Below are positions 39,200 through 51,428 of a stretch of DNA of 64,000 nt, piece by piece. The notes beneath the pieces are model-generated. The model made no database searches and was not told where the DNA came from. It was given only the letters and a program-made list of their open reading frames with translations. The DNA lies in the NCBI RefSeq assembly GCF_023242475.1, contig NZ_JALJFG010000001.1, forward strand, positions 310,001 through 374,000. The letters run 5' to 3'. Positions within the stretch are counted from its first letter, which is position 1; each line of letters opens with the position of its first letter. This stretch comes from Pseudomonas sp. MWU15-20650. GTDB lineage: Bacteria; Pseudomonadota; Gammaproteobacteria; Pseudomonadales; Pseudomonadaceae. The position numbers were made by a program, and so were the translations under genes.

Positions 39200-39524
39200 A
39201 CGCATGAGCCAGATCGTTGTTCACAGCGGTACTGTGTATCTGGCAGGGCAGGTCGGCGACGACATGAGTGCCGGGATTGAAAAGCAGACCCGTGAAACCC
39301 TGGCCAATATCGAGCGGTTGCTGGACCTGGCCGGCACCGACAAGACCAAGCTGCTGTCGGTGACGATCTACCTGAAAGACATCGACGCCGACTTCGCCGG
39401 CATGAACGCGGTGTGGGACACGTGGCTGCCCAAAGGCGTGGCCCCGGCCCGTGCCACGGTTGAAGCCAAGTTGTGCGAACCGCAAATCCTGGTAGAGCTG
39501 TCCGTCGTGGCCGCGCTGCCTTAA
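39171..39524 (+). CDS. RidA family protein in the dad operon
   Basis: A 117-residue RidA/YjgF protein with Arg94 ([11 protein letters not shown]) in the active-site position. It begins inside the end of dadA with its own CAGGAG and is probably translated with it. A RidA-like gene between dadA and dadX is conserved in pseudomonads. It likely clears the imine formed by DadA. It is distinct from the ridA after spoT. Confidence 0.9.
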   Translation: MSIQRQLTNERMSQIVVHSGTVYLAGQVGDDMSAGIEKQTRETLANIERLLDLAGTDKTKLLSVTIYLKDIDADFAGMNAVWDTWLPKGVAPARATVEAKLCEPQILVELSVVAALP

Positions 39525-39539
39525 ACCCTGATCCCTCTC

Positions 39540-39574
39540 CCGGTGCCGACGTTGTTGGTCGGCACCGGTTTTTC
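39540..39574 (+). terminator. Hairpin with T run between the RidA-like gene and dadX
   Basis: CCGGTGCCGAC pairs with GTCGGCACCGG, followed by TTTTT. It lies only 29 bases before the dadX start, so it may attenuate rather than fully stop transcription into dadX. Confidence 0.8.
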
Positions 39575-39602
39575 TTTACCTGCCGCCTAGAAGCCTGCCG
39601 CC

Positions 39603-40676
39603 ATGCGTCCTGCCCGTGCCCTGATCGACCTCCAAGCCCTGCGTCATAACTACCAACTGGCCCGTGAAGTCACGGGGGCCAAGGCTCTCGCCGTGGTCAA
39701 GGCTGATGCCTACGGCCATGGTGCCGTGCGCGTGGCCCAGGCGCTGGAAGCCGAGGCCGATGGGTTTGCCGTGGCGTGCATCGAGGAAGCCCTGGAATTG
39801 CGTGCTGCCGGTATTCGCGCGCCGGTGCTGTTGCTGGAAGGATTTTTCGAAGCCGACGAACTGCCGCTGATCATCGAGCATGATTTCTGGTGCGTGGTGC
39901 ATTCGCTGTGGCAGCTGGACGCCATTGAACAAGCCCAACTGAGTAAACCGCTGACCATCTGGCTCAAACTGGATTCGGGCATGCACCGCGTCGGCCTGCA
40001 TCCCAAGGATTACCACGAGGCTTATCAGCGCCTGTTGGCCAGTGGCAAAGTGGCCAAGATCGTGTTGATGAGCCACTTTGCCCGCGCCGATGAGCTCGAC
40101 TGCGTGCGCAGTAATGAGCAGGTGTCGGTGTTTGACGCCGCGCGCCAGGGCTTGGCGGCTGAGGTCAGCCTGCGCAACTCACCAGCGGTGATGGGCTGGC
40201 CGAATGTGTCCAGCGACTGGGTACGTCCGGGCATCATGCTGTATGGCGCGACGCCGTTTGGCGAAGACCAGGCTGTGGCGGCGCGTTTGCAGCCGGTGAT
40301 GACCCTGGAGTCGAAAGTCATCTGCGTGCGCGAACTGCCAGCCGGTGAGCCGGTGGGCTATGGCGCCAAGTTCATCACGCCCAAACCGATGCGGATCGGC
40401 GTGGTTGCCATGGGGTATGCCGACGGCTACCCACGCCACGCGCCAACCGGTACACCGGTGTTGGTGGCGGGCCAGCGCAGCCAGTTGTTGGGGCGCGTGT
40501 CCATGGACATGCTGTGTATCGACCTAACCGACGTCCCGCAGGCGGGCCTTGGCTCTACCGTGGAACTGTGGGGTAAAAACATCCTCGCCAGTGACGTCGC
40601 TGTTGCCGCCGAGACCATTCCCTATCAGATTTTCTGCAACCTGCGTCGGGTGCCGAGGCTCTACTCCGGCGGTTGA
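39603..40676 (+). CDS. dadX: Catabolic alanine racemase DadX
   Basis: A 357-residue PLP enzyme interconverting L- and D-alanine. PLP-binding Lys33 is in [11 protein letters not shown], the catalytic tyrosine lies in [10 protein letters not shown], and the carboxylated-lysine region is present. Being in a dadA cluster it is the catabolic paralog: L-alanine is racemised to D-alanine for DadA. The start ATGCGTCCTGCC lacks a strong ribosome site, so it may depend on upstream translation. Confidence 0.96.
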   Translation: MRPARALIDLQALRHNYQLAREVTGAKALAVVKADAYGHGAVRVAQALEAEADGFAVACIEEALELRAAGIRAPVLLLEGFFEADELPLIIEHDFWCVVHSLWQLDAIEQAQLSKPLTIWLKLDSGMHRVGLHPKDYHEAYQRLLASGKVAKIVLMSHFARADELDCVRSNEQVSVFDAARQGLAAEVSLRNSPAVMGWPNVSSDWVRPGIMLYGATPFGEDQAVAARLQPVMTLESKVICVRELPAGEPVGYGAKFITPKPMRIGVVAMGYADGYPRHAPTGTPVLVAGQRSQLLGRVSMDMLCIDLTDVPQAGLGSTVELWGKNILASDVAVAAETIPYQIFCNLRRVPRLYSGG

Positions 40677-40792
40677 ACGCCGCTTACGAATGGAGCTGGC
40701 CAGGATTTAGGCCCAAGTGTTGTAAATACTGAACGCTGTCGCCATGATAACGCTCAATTACAACAAAGCCTGAATTCTAGGAGGCTCCTGCA

Positions 40793-41341
40793 TTGGACGT
40801 CGGCGAACGACTGCAATCCATCCGTAAACTCAAAGGTCTTTCCCAGCGTGAGCTCGCCAAGCGTGCGGGCGTCACTAACAGCACCATCTCGATGATCGAG
40901 AAAAACAGCGTCAGCCCCTCGATCAGCTCCTTGCGCAAGGTGCTGGGCGGTATCCCTATGTCCATGGTCGAGTTCTTTTCCGAGGAGATCCTCCAGGAAA
41001 TACCGACGCAGATCGTCTATAAAGCCAATGAGCTGATCGACATCTCCGACGGCGCTGTCACCATGAAACTGGTGGGTCGGGCGCACCCCAGCCGGGCCAT
41101 TGCGTTTCTCAATGAAATCTACCCGCCGGGCGCCGATACGGGCGAAGAAATGCTCACCCACGAAGGCGAGGAAACCGGGATCCTGGTGGAAGGACGCCTG
41201 GAGTTGGTGGTCGGTCTTGAAACTTTTGTGCTCGAAGCGGGCGATAGCTACTACTTTGAAAGCACCAAGCCCCATCGTTTTCGTAATCCGTTCGACGTGC
41301 CGGCGCGACTAATCAGCGCAGCCACACCCGCGAACTTTTAA
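40793..41341 (+). CDS. pauR: XRE-cupin polyamine regulator (PauR-like)
   Basis: A 182-residue protein: HTH_3 at residues 5-60 (LSQRELAKRAGVTNSTISMI) and a C-terminal cupin from about 105 (GEEMLTHEGEETGILVEGRL). The architecture and its place next to dadX match PauR of P. aeruginosa (PA5301), which represses polyamine catabolic promoters and is relieved by polyamines. Its likely targets here include the PauC/KauB and PauB-like genes in this window. The start is a TTG, set by AGGAGG eight bases upstream. Confidence 0.88.
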   Translation: MDVGERLQSIRKLKGLSQRELAKRAGVTNSTISMIEKNSVSPSISSLRKVLGGIPMSMVEFFSEEILQEIPTQIVYKANELIDISDGAVTMKLVGRAHPSRAIAFLNEIYPPGADTGEEMLTHEGEETGILVEGRLELVVGLETFVLEAGDSYYFESTKPHRFRNPFDVPARLISAATPANF

Positions 41342-41511
41342 GAATAGAGGCGTCGTGCCAGCGTTGCAGAGGTGCCCGTAGCTGTATTCCGTGAGGTTGA
41401 ATCTCCCTTTGTTTAATAGGGTTGTTTCGGCCGGGCGGGCTAACCGTTATACTTTCGCCGCCTGCGAAACCGTGGCCGCAGGCGTGAATAGCCACCATTG
41501 AGGGTGAACGC

Positions 41512-41940
41512 GTGAACCTAATTATGAAAATGCTGGCCGCACCAGCAACCGTACTGGCCCTATGGGCTGTCAGCGCTCAAGCTGCGACCAATGATGAGAT
41601 TGCCAAGCGCCTGGAGCCTGTCGGCCAGGTGTGTGTCCAGGGTCAGGAATGCAAAGGGATGGAAGTGGCCGTGGCAGTGGGCGGCGGCGGTGGCGCGAAG
41701 ACGCCGGATGACGTGATTGCCAAGCACTGCAATGCGTGCCACGGCACGGGTTTGCTGGGCGCACCGAAAATCGGTGACACCGCGGCCTGGAAAGACCGCG
41801 CCGATCATCAAGGCGGCCTCGATGGCCTGTTGGCCAAGGCCATCACCGGCCTGAATGCCATGCCGCCTAAAGGCACCTGCGCCGATTGCTCGGATGCCGA
41901 GCTTAAGGGCGCAATCGAGAAGATGTCGGGGCTTAAATAA
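41512..41940 (+). CDS. Cytochrome c5
   Basis: A 142-residue periplasmic haem protein. A signal peptide (LAAPATVLALWAVSAQAA) ends about residue 24. The haem site is C73-N-A-C76-H77, with a methionine ligand in NAMPPKGTCADC; the last CxxC forms the disulfide typical of c5 cytochromes. It would carry electrons to respiratory enzymes. The start is GTG with GAGGGTG upstream; an internal ATG at residue 5 is possible. It ends at a strong terminator. Confidence 0.92.
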   Translation: MNLIMKMLAAPATVLALWAVSAQAATNDEIAKRLEPVGQVCVQGQECKGMEVAVAVGGGGGAKTPDDVIAKHCNACHGTGLLGAPKIGDTAAWKDRADHQGGLDGLLAKAITGLNAMPPKGTCADCSDAELKGAIEKMSGLK

Positions 41941-41953
41941 ACCGATCTTCGCC

Positions 41954-41980
41954 AAAAAGCCGCTGACCAGCGGCTTTTTT
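41954..41980. terminator. Terminator after cytochrome c5 gene
   Basis: AAAAAGCCGCTG and AGCGGCTTTTTT pair around a short loop. Confidence 0.92.
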
Positions 41981-42073
41981 GTGCCCGCCATTTGTACTTC
42001 GATGCTGTTCATTGCAGCAAAGACCCGGCAAGCTCGGTCCAACCCCTAATCACGGAATGTTCAGGAGGGTCGG

Positions 42074-43996
42074 ATGGTGCAGTTGTGTTCAATCGAGCAA
42101 GCAGTTGACGACGTACTGGCGCGGTTGCCGGCGCATATCCACATGGGCATGCCGCTCGGCCTGGGCAAGCCCAACTTGTTCGTCAACGCGCTGTACCGGC
42201 GTATCGCCAAGCTGCCGGAGCGCGAGCTGACGATCTACACCGCACTGGCCCTGGGCCGCCCGACCATGGGTGACGGGTTGCAGAAGCGCTTTCTCGAACC
42301 CTTTATCGAGCGGGTATTCGGCGATTATCCCGAGCTGGATTTCCTGGCGGATTTGCACAAGGACAGCCTGCCCAAGAACATCCGCGTGCAGCAATTCTTC
42401 ATGCAGCCTGGCAGCCTGTTGCACAGCGCTTCGGCGCAGCAGGATTACGTCAGCAGCAACTACAGCCACGCTGCCCGCGATATCAACGCCGCCGGCTTGA
42501 ACCTGGTGGCGCAATTGGTCGCCAGCAGCGCCGAGCACCCCGACCGGCTGAGCCTGAGCTGCAACCCCGATATCACCCTCGATCTGCTGCCCATGATCGC
42601 CAAGCGCCGCGAAGCAGGCGAAACCATCCTCGTTGTCGGCCAGGTCCACAGCGATTTGCCCTACATGCCTGGCGATGCCGAACTGGGCATGGATGCCTTC
42701 GACTACCTGATCGACGAGAAGGACAGCACCACGCTGTTCTCCACGCCGAATATGCCAGTGGGTTTTCAGGACCACTTTATCGGCTTACATGCCAGCACCT
42801 TGGTGCGCGATGGCGGCACGTTGCAGATTGGCATCGGCTCGATGGGCGATGCGCTGACCGCCGCCTTGCTGGCGCGCCAGGGCGATAACGAGGCCTATCG
42901 GTTGCTGCTGACGGACCTGGATGTGTACCAGTGGGCGCCTTTGATCAGTCGTGAAGGCGGTGTCGAACCTTTTGCTCGTGGCCTCTACGGTTGCAGCGAG
43001 ATGTTCGTCAACGGCCTGCTGGTGCTGGCGGATGCCGGGATTGTGCGGCGCAAGGTATACCCGGATGTGGCGACCCAGGCGCAGGCCAACGCAGGCACTC
43101 TGGACGATGCGGCGCAGTCCGACGGTGTTTCGATCCATGGCGGTTTCTTCCTGGGGCCGCGCAGTTTTTACCAGCGCTTGCAGGAAATGACCCACAGTAA
43201 GCGCCTGGAATTCAATATGACCCGTATCAGCTATATCAACGAGCTGCACGGTCAGGAGGAACTCAAACGCCTGCAGCGCTTGGATGCGCGGTTTATCAAC
43301 AGCGCGATCATGGTGACATTGCTCGGTGCCGGCGTGGCCGACCAGTTGGAAGACGGTCGTGTGCTCAGCGGTGTCGGCGGGCAATACAACTTTGTTGCCC
43401 AAGGGCATGCACTGGAAGGTGCGCGCTCGATCCTGATCCTGCGCAGCTGGCGTGAGTCGGCGGGGGAGGTCAGTTCCAATATTGTCTGGGAGTACGGCCA
43501 CTGCACTATCCCACGGCACCTGCGGGATATTGTCATCACCGAATACGGCATTGCCGACTTGCGTGGGCAAACCGATGCCAAGGTGATCGAGGCCCTGTTG
43601 AATATCACTGACTCCAGGTTCCAGGACGACTTGATCGAACACGCGCAAAAGGCTGGCAAGTTGCCCAAGGATTTCCAACTGGCCCCGCGCTTTACCGACA
43701 ACACGCCGGAGCGTCTCAAGGGGATACAGGCGCGTCATCGTCGGTTGTTCCCGGAGTATCCGCTGGGCAGTGACTTCACGGATGAGGAGCGGGATTTGTT
43801 GCGGGCGTTGAACTGGCTCAAGAGCAAATTCAAGCTGACCGAGATTCTGGAGTTGGGCAAGGCGGCGCTGGATGCACCGGAGCCGGAGGCGTTTTCCGAG
43901 CATCTCAAACGTATGCGCTTGGATCAGCCGGAGGGGTTCAAGGAGGATCTGTATCAGCGCCTGTTACTCGCCGGCCTCCAGGCCACCGCGCACTAA
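42074..43996 (+). CDS. Acetyl-CoA hydrolase/transferase family protein
   Basis: A 640-residue protein with the C-terminal acetyl-CoA hydrolase/transferase domain (ADQLEDGRVLSGVGGQYNFV, VTEYGIADLRGQTDAKVIEA) that acts as a CoA transferase or hydrolase in the family. It is longer than typical about 500-residue CoA transferases, with an N-terminal AcnX-free extension and a charged tail. The glutamate nucleophile of the CoA-transferase site should be in the region ITEYG/ or upstream and was not assigned. A CAGGAGGG site precedes the ATG. Substrate unknown. Confidence 0.8.
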   Translation: MVQLCSIEQAVDDVLARLPAHIHMGMPLGLGKPNLFVNALYRRIAKLPERELTIYTALALGRPTMGDGLQKRFLEPFIERVFGDYPELDFLADLHKDSLPKNIRVQQFFMQPGSLLHSASAQQDYVSSNYSHAARDINAAGLNLVAQLVASSAEHPDRLSLSCNPDITLDLLPMIAKRREAGETILVVGQVHSDLPYMPGDAELGMDAFDYLIDEKDSTTLFSTPNMPVGFQDHFIGLHASTLVRDGGTLQIGIGSMGDALTAALLARQGDNEAYRLLLTDLDVYQWAPLISREGGVEPFARGLYGCSEMFVNGLLVLADAGIVRRKVYPDVATQAQANAGTLDDAAQSDGVSIHGGFFLGPRSFYQRLQEMTHSKRLEFNMTRISYINELHGQEELKRLQRLDARFINSAIMVTLLGAGVADQLEDGRVLSGVGGQYNFVAQGHALEGARSILILRSWRESAGEVSSNIVWEYGHCTIPRHLRDIVITEYGIADLRGQTDAKVIEALLNITDSRFQDDLIEHAQKAGKLPKDFQLAPRFTDNTPERLKGIQARHRRLFPEYPLGSDFTDEERDLLRALNWLKSKFKLTEILELGKAALDAPEPEAFSEHLKRMRLDQPEGFKEDLYQRLLLAGLQATAH

Positions 43997-44012
43997 CAGG
44001 CAATAGAGGGCA

Positions 44013-44107
44013 AATGTGGGAGGGGGCTTGCTCCCGATAGCAGTGGGTCAGCCAACACATCTGGTGACTGATACACCGCAATCGGGAGCAAGCCCCCCTC
44101 CCACATT
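44013..44107. repeat. Paired REP element (GTGGGAGGGGGCTTGC type)
   Basis: AATGTGGGAGGGGGCTTGCT and its inverted copy AGCAAGCCCCCCTCCCACATT, about 45 bases apart, form a near-perfect BIME between convergent genes. Confidence 0.9.
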
Positions 44108-44144
44108 TTGATCTGTGTTCACCTAGCATCTGCTGTATAGCAAA

Positions 44145-46785
<2,641 letters not shown>

Positions 46786-47042
46786 ACAGAGTTCAGGGAG
46801 TCGTTGTTCAAAAGGGCGGGCATTTTAACAGGCTGGAAAGATTCTGCTGCCATAGAACGACGGTGTGACGTACCACTCGATCTAAATTTGCCGGTTTTGA
46901 TACTTTGCCGCAGGATGTCGGGGAATATTCGCGACTATTGTTTACAGTCTGCGCCTTTGATAACACCTATCATTTGTCATTGTCAGGCTGCACGTCATAA
47001 TGCCCGCCGCCAACGAAATTTTGCAGAGTCTAGGGAGCTAGC

Positions 47043-48707
47043 TTGTCTACGCCTGTCGAACCCTTGCGTTTGCTGCTTCTGGCCGATGAGCCAGTGTGGG
47101 CAGCGTTATTGCGCGAGTGCCTGGCGCCGATGGGCGATGGGGCTGTGCTGATCAGTGCGCCCAACTGGGACTCGGTGAGTCGTTTATTCGATGATGACCA
47201 GACGGCGGTGCTACTGACCACGCCCAGCCTGCAACCCGCGCCCGGCCGTTGCAGCTTGCCGTGCGTGTTGCTGCTGGAGCAGGAGCCGCTGGTTTCGCCG
47301 ATCGGTGTGAGTGATTGGCTGACCCTTAATGTATTGGACGCCGATACATTGCGTCGCTGTTTGCGCCATGTGCGCGAGCGGGGTGTGTTGGAGAGCACCT
47401 TGCAGCGCCTGGCCGAACAAGACCCGCTCACCGGGATCGCCAACCGCCAGGGTTTTCAGACCTTGCTGGCGGCGCGGCTGGTGGAAAACGAAGGCCGCGG
47501 CTTGGCCCTCGGCCATCTGGACCTTGATAACTTCCGCCACGCCAACGATGCCCTGGGCCACCAGGCCGGTGACCGTTTGATCCTGCAAGTGGTGTCGCGG
47601 CTCAAGAGCCAGCTTGAAGCCGGGGATCAACTGGCGCGGCTGGGCAGCGATGAATTCGCCTTGCTGATTGATACCCGCCGTGCGCCCCAGCGCGCCGAAT
47701 GGATGGCTGAACGTATTACCGAAGTGATGGCCGAGCCCTATTGGGTCGATGGTGAAAGCCTGCTGATTGGCTGCAGCCTGGGCGTGGCACATGCTCGCGC
47801 CCGTGCCGGTGCGGACCCGCTGATGTGGCATGCGCATATCGCCATGCAGCAGGCCAAAAGCACCCAGGGCTGCACCTTTCATATCTTCAATGAACGCATC
47901 AACCGCAACGCCCGCAGCCTGGCCGACCTGGAAAGCGAACTGCGCCGAGCCTTGCGCCGCGATGAGTTGGAGCTGCATTACCAGCCGCGCCTGGACTTGG
48001 ACGACGGCCATATCGTCGGCCTGGAAGCGCTGGTGCGTTGGCGCCACGGCGAACGCGGGTTGTTGCCGCCCAGCGAATTCGTGCCCCTGGCCGAACAGAG
48101 TGGCCTGATCGTACCGTTGGGTTACTGGGTGATTTCCCGGGCCCTGCGCGATATGCAAGACCTGCGCGAGCGCGGCCTGCCGGCGCTGCACATGGCGGTC
48201 AACCTGTCGTTTCGTCAGTTCCAGGACAGCCAATTGCTCTCGACCCTCAGCCGGTTGATCGCCGAGCGTGGCGTGGAAGCGCAATGGCTGGAGTTCGAAC
48301 TGACTGAAACCGCCGTGATGCGTCGCAGTGACCTGGTCAAGCAAACCATGGATGCCCTTGGTCGGCTGGGTGTGCGGTTTTCCCTGGATGACTTCGGGAC
48401 CGGTTTCTCATCGTTCGTGCACCTCAACAGCCTGCCGATTGCCTTGTTGAAGATCGACAAGAGCTTTGTGGGCGGCATGGAAGAGCGCGAAGAAAACCGC
48501 AAGTTGGTGCACGCCATGATCAACCTGGCGCACAACCTCAACCTGGAAGTGGTGGCCGAAGGCGTGGAAACGCCAGAGCAGCTGGCGCTTTTGCGGTTGT
48601 TCGGTTGCGATCAGGCCCAGGGTTACCTGATCAGCAAGCCGCTCCCGTTGGCGGAGTTGGTGGAGTACCTGATGTTTGGCAAAAGCCAACAGGCATTGCT
48701 TGGCTAG
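47043..48707 (+). CDS. GGDEF-EAL protein, likely c-di-GMP phosphodiesterase (PA5295/ProE-like)
   Basis: A 554-residue protein. Residues 1-115 look like a degenerate receiver domain. A GGDEF domain follows (DPLTGIANRQGFQ, LDLDNFRHANDALGHQAGD) whose signature is LGSDEF, with Ser in place of the second Gly. The EAL domain (from about 305) is intact: EALVRW, NLSFRQFQD, ELTETAVM, LDDFGTGFSS, KIDKSFV. It probably degrades c-di-GMP, while synthesis is uncertain. By position it matches P. aeruginosa PA5295 (ProE), a phosphodiesterase. The start is TTG. A 257-base gap upstream (46786-47042) has only promoter-like AT-rich sequence. Confidence 0.85.
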   Translation: MSTPVEPLRLLLLADEPVWAALLRECLAPMGDGAVLISAPNWDSVSRLFDDDQTAVLLTTPSLQPAPGRCSLPCVLLLEQEPLVSPIGVSDWLTLNVLDADTLRRCLRHVRERGVLESTLQRLAEQDPLTGIANRQGFQTLLAARLVENEGRGLALGHLDLDNFRHANDALGHQAGDRLILQVVSRLKSQLEAGDQLARLGSDEFALLIDTRRAPQRAEWMAERITEVMAEPYWVDGESLLIGCSLGVAHARARAGADPLMWHAHIAMQQAKSTQGCTFHIFNERINRNARSLADLESELRRALRRDELELHYQPRLDLDDGHIVGLEALVRWRHGERGLLPPSEFVPLAEQSGLIVPLGYWVISRALRDMQDLRERGLPALHMAVNLSFRQFQDSQLLSTLSRLIAERGVEAQWLEFELTETAVMRRSDLVKQTMDALGRLGVRFSLDDFGTGFSSFVHLNSLPIALLKIDKSFVGGMEEREENRKLVHAMINLAHNLNLEVVAEGVETPEQLALLRLFGCDQAQGYLISKPLPLAELVEYLMFGKSQQALLG

Positions 48708-48734
48708 ACATCCGGCGGTAAACCCGATCAAACC

Positions 48735-48760
48735 GGTGGGAGGGGGCTTGCCCCCGATTG
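48735..48760. repeat. Single REP element
   Basis: GGTGGGAGGGGGCTTGCCCCCGATT folds into the REP hairpin; it sits between the convergent EAL and MATE genes. Confidence 0.8.
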
Positions 48761-48773
48761 CTGAGTGAGGCCC

Positions 48774-50177
48774 TCACTCTGTCTGTGCGGCTTGAAACGA
48801 ACCATGAGCTTCAGGCTCCCGGCGAATCATCCGCGTCATCTTCGCTTCAAACGCCCACGTCAGGCTGACGGCCGCACAGGCCAGGCCCAGCGCCAAACCC
48901 CACCACACGCCGGTTGGGCCCCAGCCCAGGGTGAAGGCCATCAACCACGCCGAGGGTGCGCCGATCAGCCAATAGCAGCCTAAGCCCACCAGAAAGGTGG
49001 TCTTGGCATCCTTGAGCCCACGGATGCAGCCCATGGCGATGGTTTGCACGCCGTCGAACAGCTCAAACCAGGCGGCGACGGCCAGCAGGCTCACGGCCAG
49101 GACGATGACATCATGGAAGGCCGGGTCGTTATGGTCGAGGAACAGCCCGATCAGCGGGTCGGAAAACAGCCACAGCACGGCGGCAAACCCCAGCATCACC
49201 GCTGCGCCAAAGCCGATACCGACCCGTCCGGCCACGCGCGCCAGCAGCAACTGCCCGGCACCGTAATGCTGGCCGATGCGCATGGTCACTGCGTAGGACA
49301 TCCCCGCCGGCACCATGAACGCGACTGACACGATTTGCAGGGCAATCTGGTGCGCAGCCAATTGCGTACTGCCCATGGTGCCCATGCACAGCGCCGCAAA
49401 GGCGAACAGCCCGACTTCCACCGCATAGGTGCCGCCAATCGGCAGGCCCAGGCGCCACAGTTCACGTAAATACTGGGTATTCAGACGCAGCAGGCCGGTA
49501 CCCAACGGGTAGGCAGCATAGGCGCGGTTGCTGCGGATGTACCACATCAGTGCCAGCGCCATGCCATTGGCGACGATGGCCGTGACCAGGCCAATCCCCA
49601 TCAGGCCCAGTTTCGGCAAGCCAAACATGCCTTCGATCAATGCGTGGTTGAGCAGGTAATTGACCACGGTGCCGCACAGGCTGATCACCATCACCGGGGT
49701 TGCCTTGCCGATGGCACTGGTAAAGCCGCGCAGCGCCATGAAGCTCAGGTAGCCGGGCAGGGCAAACGGCAGGATCGTCAGGAATTGCCCCGCCGCGTGC
49801 ACATTGGTTTCGGTCTGGCCGAACATCAGCAGCACCGGCTTCAAGTTCCACAGCAGCAGCGCCGCTGCCAGGGCCATCAGCCAGGCGAGCCACAGCCCGG
49901 CCTGGGTCAGGCGGGTGGCGCCTTCGATGTCGCCCGCGCCGTGACGGATTGCCACCAGGGTGCCCACGGCCGCAATCACACCGATGCAGAAAATCGCCAC
50001 GAACGAATAGCTCGCCGCGCCAAGGCCGCCACCGGCCAGGGCTTCGGGGCTCAGGCGAGCCATCATCAGAGTGTCGGTCAGCACCATCAGCATGTGCGCC
50101 AACTGAGAGGCAATCAACGGCCCCGACAGCCGCAGAATGGCCCAGAGTTCGCTACGCGCCGGATGTTGCATGATCAT
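48774..50177 (-). CDS. MATE family efflux protein (NorM-like)
   Basis: A 467-residue exporter with about twelve membrane segments, starting near MIMQHPARSELWAILRLSGP. The MATE signature LSGPLIASQLAHMLMVLTDTLMMARL and the second-half copy (LGLPIGGTYAVEVGLFAFAALCMGT) are clear. MATE carriers expel cationic drugs with Na+ or H+. Several starts (GTG, ATG, ATG within nine bases) are possible and none has a good ribosome site. It is divergent from a LysR regulator, a plausible control pair. Confidence 0.88.
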   Translation of the reverse strand: MIMQHPARSELWAILRLSGPLIASQLAHMLMVLTDTLMMARLSPEALAGGGLGAASYSFVAIFCIGVIAAVGTLVAIRHGAGDIEGATRLTQAGLWLAWLMALAAALLLWNLKPVLLMFGQTETNVHAAGQFLTILPFALPGYLSFMALRGFTSAIGKATPVMVISLCGTVVNYLLNHALIEGMFGLPKLGLMGIGLVTAIVANGMALALMWYIRSNRAYAAYPLGTGLLRLNTQYLRELWRLGLPIGGTYAVEVGLFAFAALCMGTMGSTQLAAHQIALQIVSVAFMVPAGMSYAVTMRIGQHYGAGQLLLARVAGRVGIGFGAAVMLGFAAVLWLFSDPLIGLFLDHNDPAFHDVIVLAVSLLAVAAWFELFDGVQTIAMGCIRGLKDAKTTFLVGLGCYWLIGAPSAWLMAFTLGWGPTGVWWGLALGLACAAVSLTWAFEAKMTRMIRREPEAHGSFQAAQTE

Positions 50178-50329
50178 CACGCTCGAAAAGTCAGAGAGTT
50201 GGGAGAGGGTCGATTCTCGGCGCTTTCAGCGCATTGCACAAAAGGATAAAAGCGATCGTTTGCATGATTAAAACTCATGTCTGTTTGATTCTGGTAGGGT
50301 TTTGGTATCGTGCTGTCGGAGCTTTCCCT

Positions 50330-51250
50330 ATGTCTCGTCGCCTTCCTCCGCTGTATGCCCTGCGTGCATTTGAAGCCGCTTCGCGGCACAACTCCTTCAC
50401 CCGCGCGGCAGAGGAGCTTTCCATTACGCAGAGTGCGGTCAGCCGACATATCCGCACACTTGAAGAGCATTTCGCTTGCCGCCTGTTCCAGCGCAGCGGC
50501 CGCAACCTGCAACTCACCGAAGCGGCGCGCCTGTTGTTGCCCGGCGTGCGTGAGGGGTTTGCCGCGCTTGAGCGTGCTTGCCATACCTTGAATGCCGAAG
50601 ATGACATCCTACGCATGAAAGCACCTTCCACCTTGACCATGCGCTGGCTGCTGGCGCGGTTGAGCCGCTTCCGGGCGTTGCAGCCAGGCAATGAAGTGCA
50701 ACTGACCAGCGCGTGGATGAGCGTGGATGAGGTGGATTTCAACCAAGAGCCTTTCGACTGCGCGGTGCTATTGAGCCATGGGCATTTTCCGGCGGACTGG
50801 GAGGCCAGCTACCTGTTCCCCGAATTGCTGATCCCCGTAGGGGCGCCGAACCTGTTGAGCGATGGCCCGTGGGACGCCGCGCGCCTGGCCAGTGCCGAGC
50901 TGCTGCACCCCACGCCCGACCGCCGCGACTGGCGCAATTGGCTGGAACGCATGGGGTTGTCGTCCCAGGTTTCACTCAAGGGCGGGCAGGTATTCGACAC
51001 CCTGGAACTGGGCATGATCGCTGCAGCCCGGGGTTATGGGGTTTCCATGGGTGACCTGTTGATGGTGGCCGAAGACGTTGCCCAAGGGCGATTGAGCCTG
51101 CCGTGGCCGACGGCAGTAGCCAGTGGGGAAAATTACTATCTGGTGTGGCCGAAAACCCGTCCGGGCGGGGAGCGTCTGCGGCGATTGGCGGAGTTTCTTC
51201 AAGGTGAAGTCAAAGCGATGGAACTGCCCCCGGTCGAACGCCTTGATTGA
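50330..51250 (+). CDS. LysR-family regulator (GcvA-like)
   Basis: A 306-residue regulator. The N-terminal segment MSRRLPPLYALRAFEAASRHN and the helix-turn-helix SFTRAAEELSITQSAVSRHI are of the GcvA/AmpR type. The ATG at 50330 follows GGAG; longer in-frame starts are not supported. It is divergent from the MATE gene, which it may control. Ligand unknown. Confidence 0.9.
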   Translation: MSRRLPPLYALRAFEAASRHNSFTRAAEELSITQSAVSRHIRTLEEHFACRLFQRSGRNLQLTEAARLLLPGVREGFAALERACHTLNAEDDILRMKAPSTLTMRWLLARLSRFRALQPGNEVQLTSAWMSVDEVDFNQEPFDCAVLLSHGHFPADWEASYLFPELLIPVGAPNLLSDGPWDAARLASAELLHPTPDRRDWRNWLERMGLSSQVSLKGGQVFDTLELGMIAAARGYGVSMGDLLMVAEDVAQGRLSLPWPTAVASGENYYLVWPKTRPGGERLRRLAEFLQGEVKAMELPPVERLD

Positions 51251-51428
51251 GTGGATACAGACCGTTGGTGCAATCGTTTGCGGGATACCCTTGCGGTTCG
51301 CTCAAGTATTGCCGACATCCGCCGAATAAAGGGGGGTTGGAACCATCGTGCACCAACGTTTCCCACTTGATAATTTGCCGAACAGCGCTATGAGATCAGG
51401 ATGATCCTGGCCTCGGCCAGGAGCTGTC

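Noticed and set aside
37742..39205. Upstream extension of the dadR frame, giving 650 codons
   Set aside because: The extra part is antisense to dadA and crosses the divergent promoter region; the Lrp protein starts at 37741.
44013..44107. CRISPR-like repeat
   Set aside because: The copies are inverted, not direct, and there are only two; it is a REP pair.
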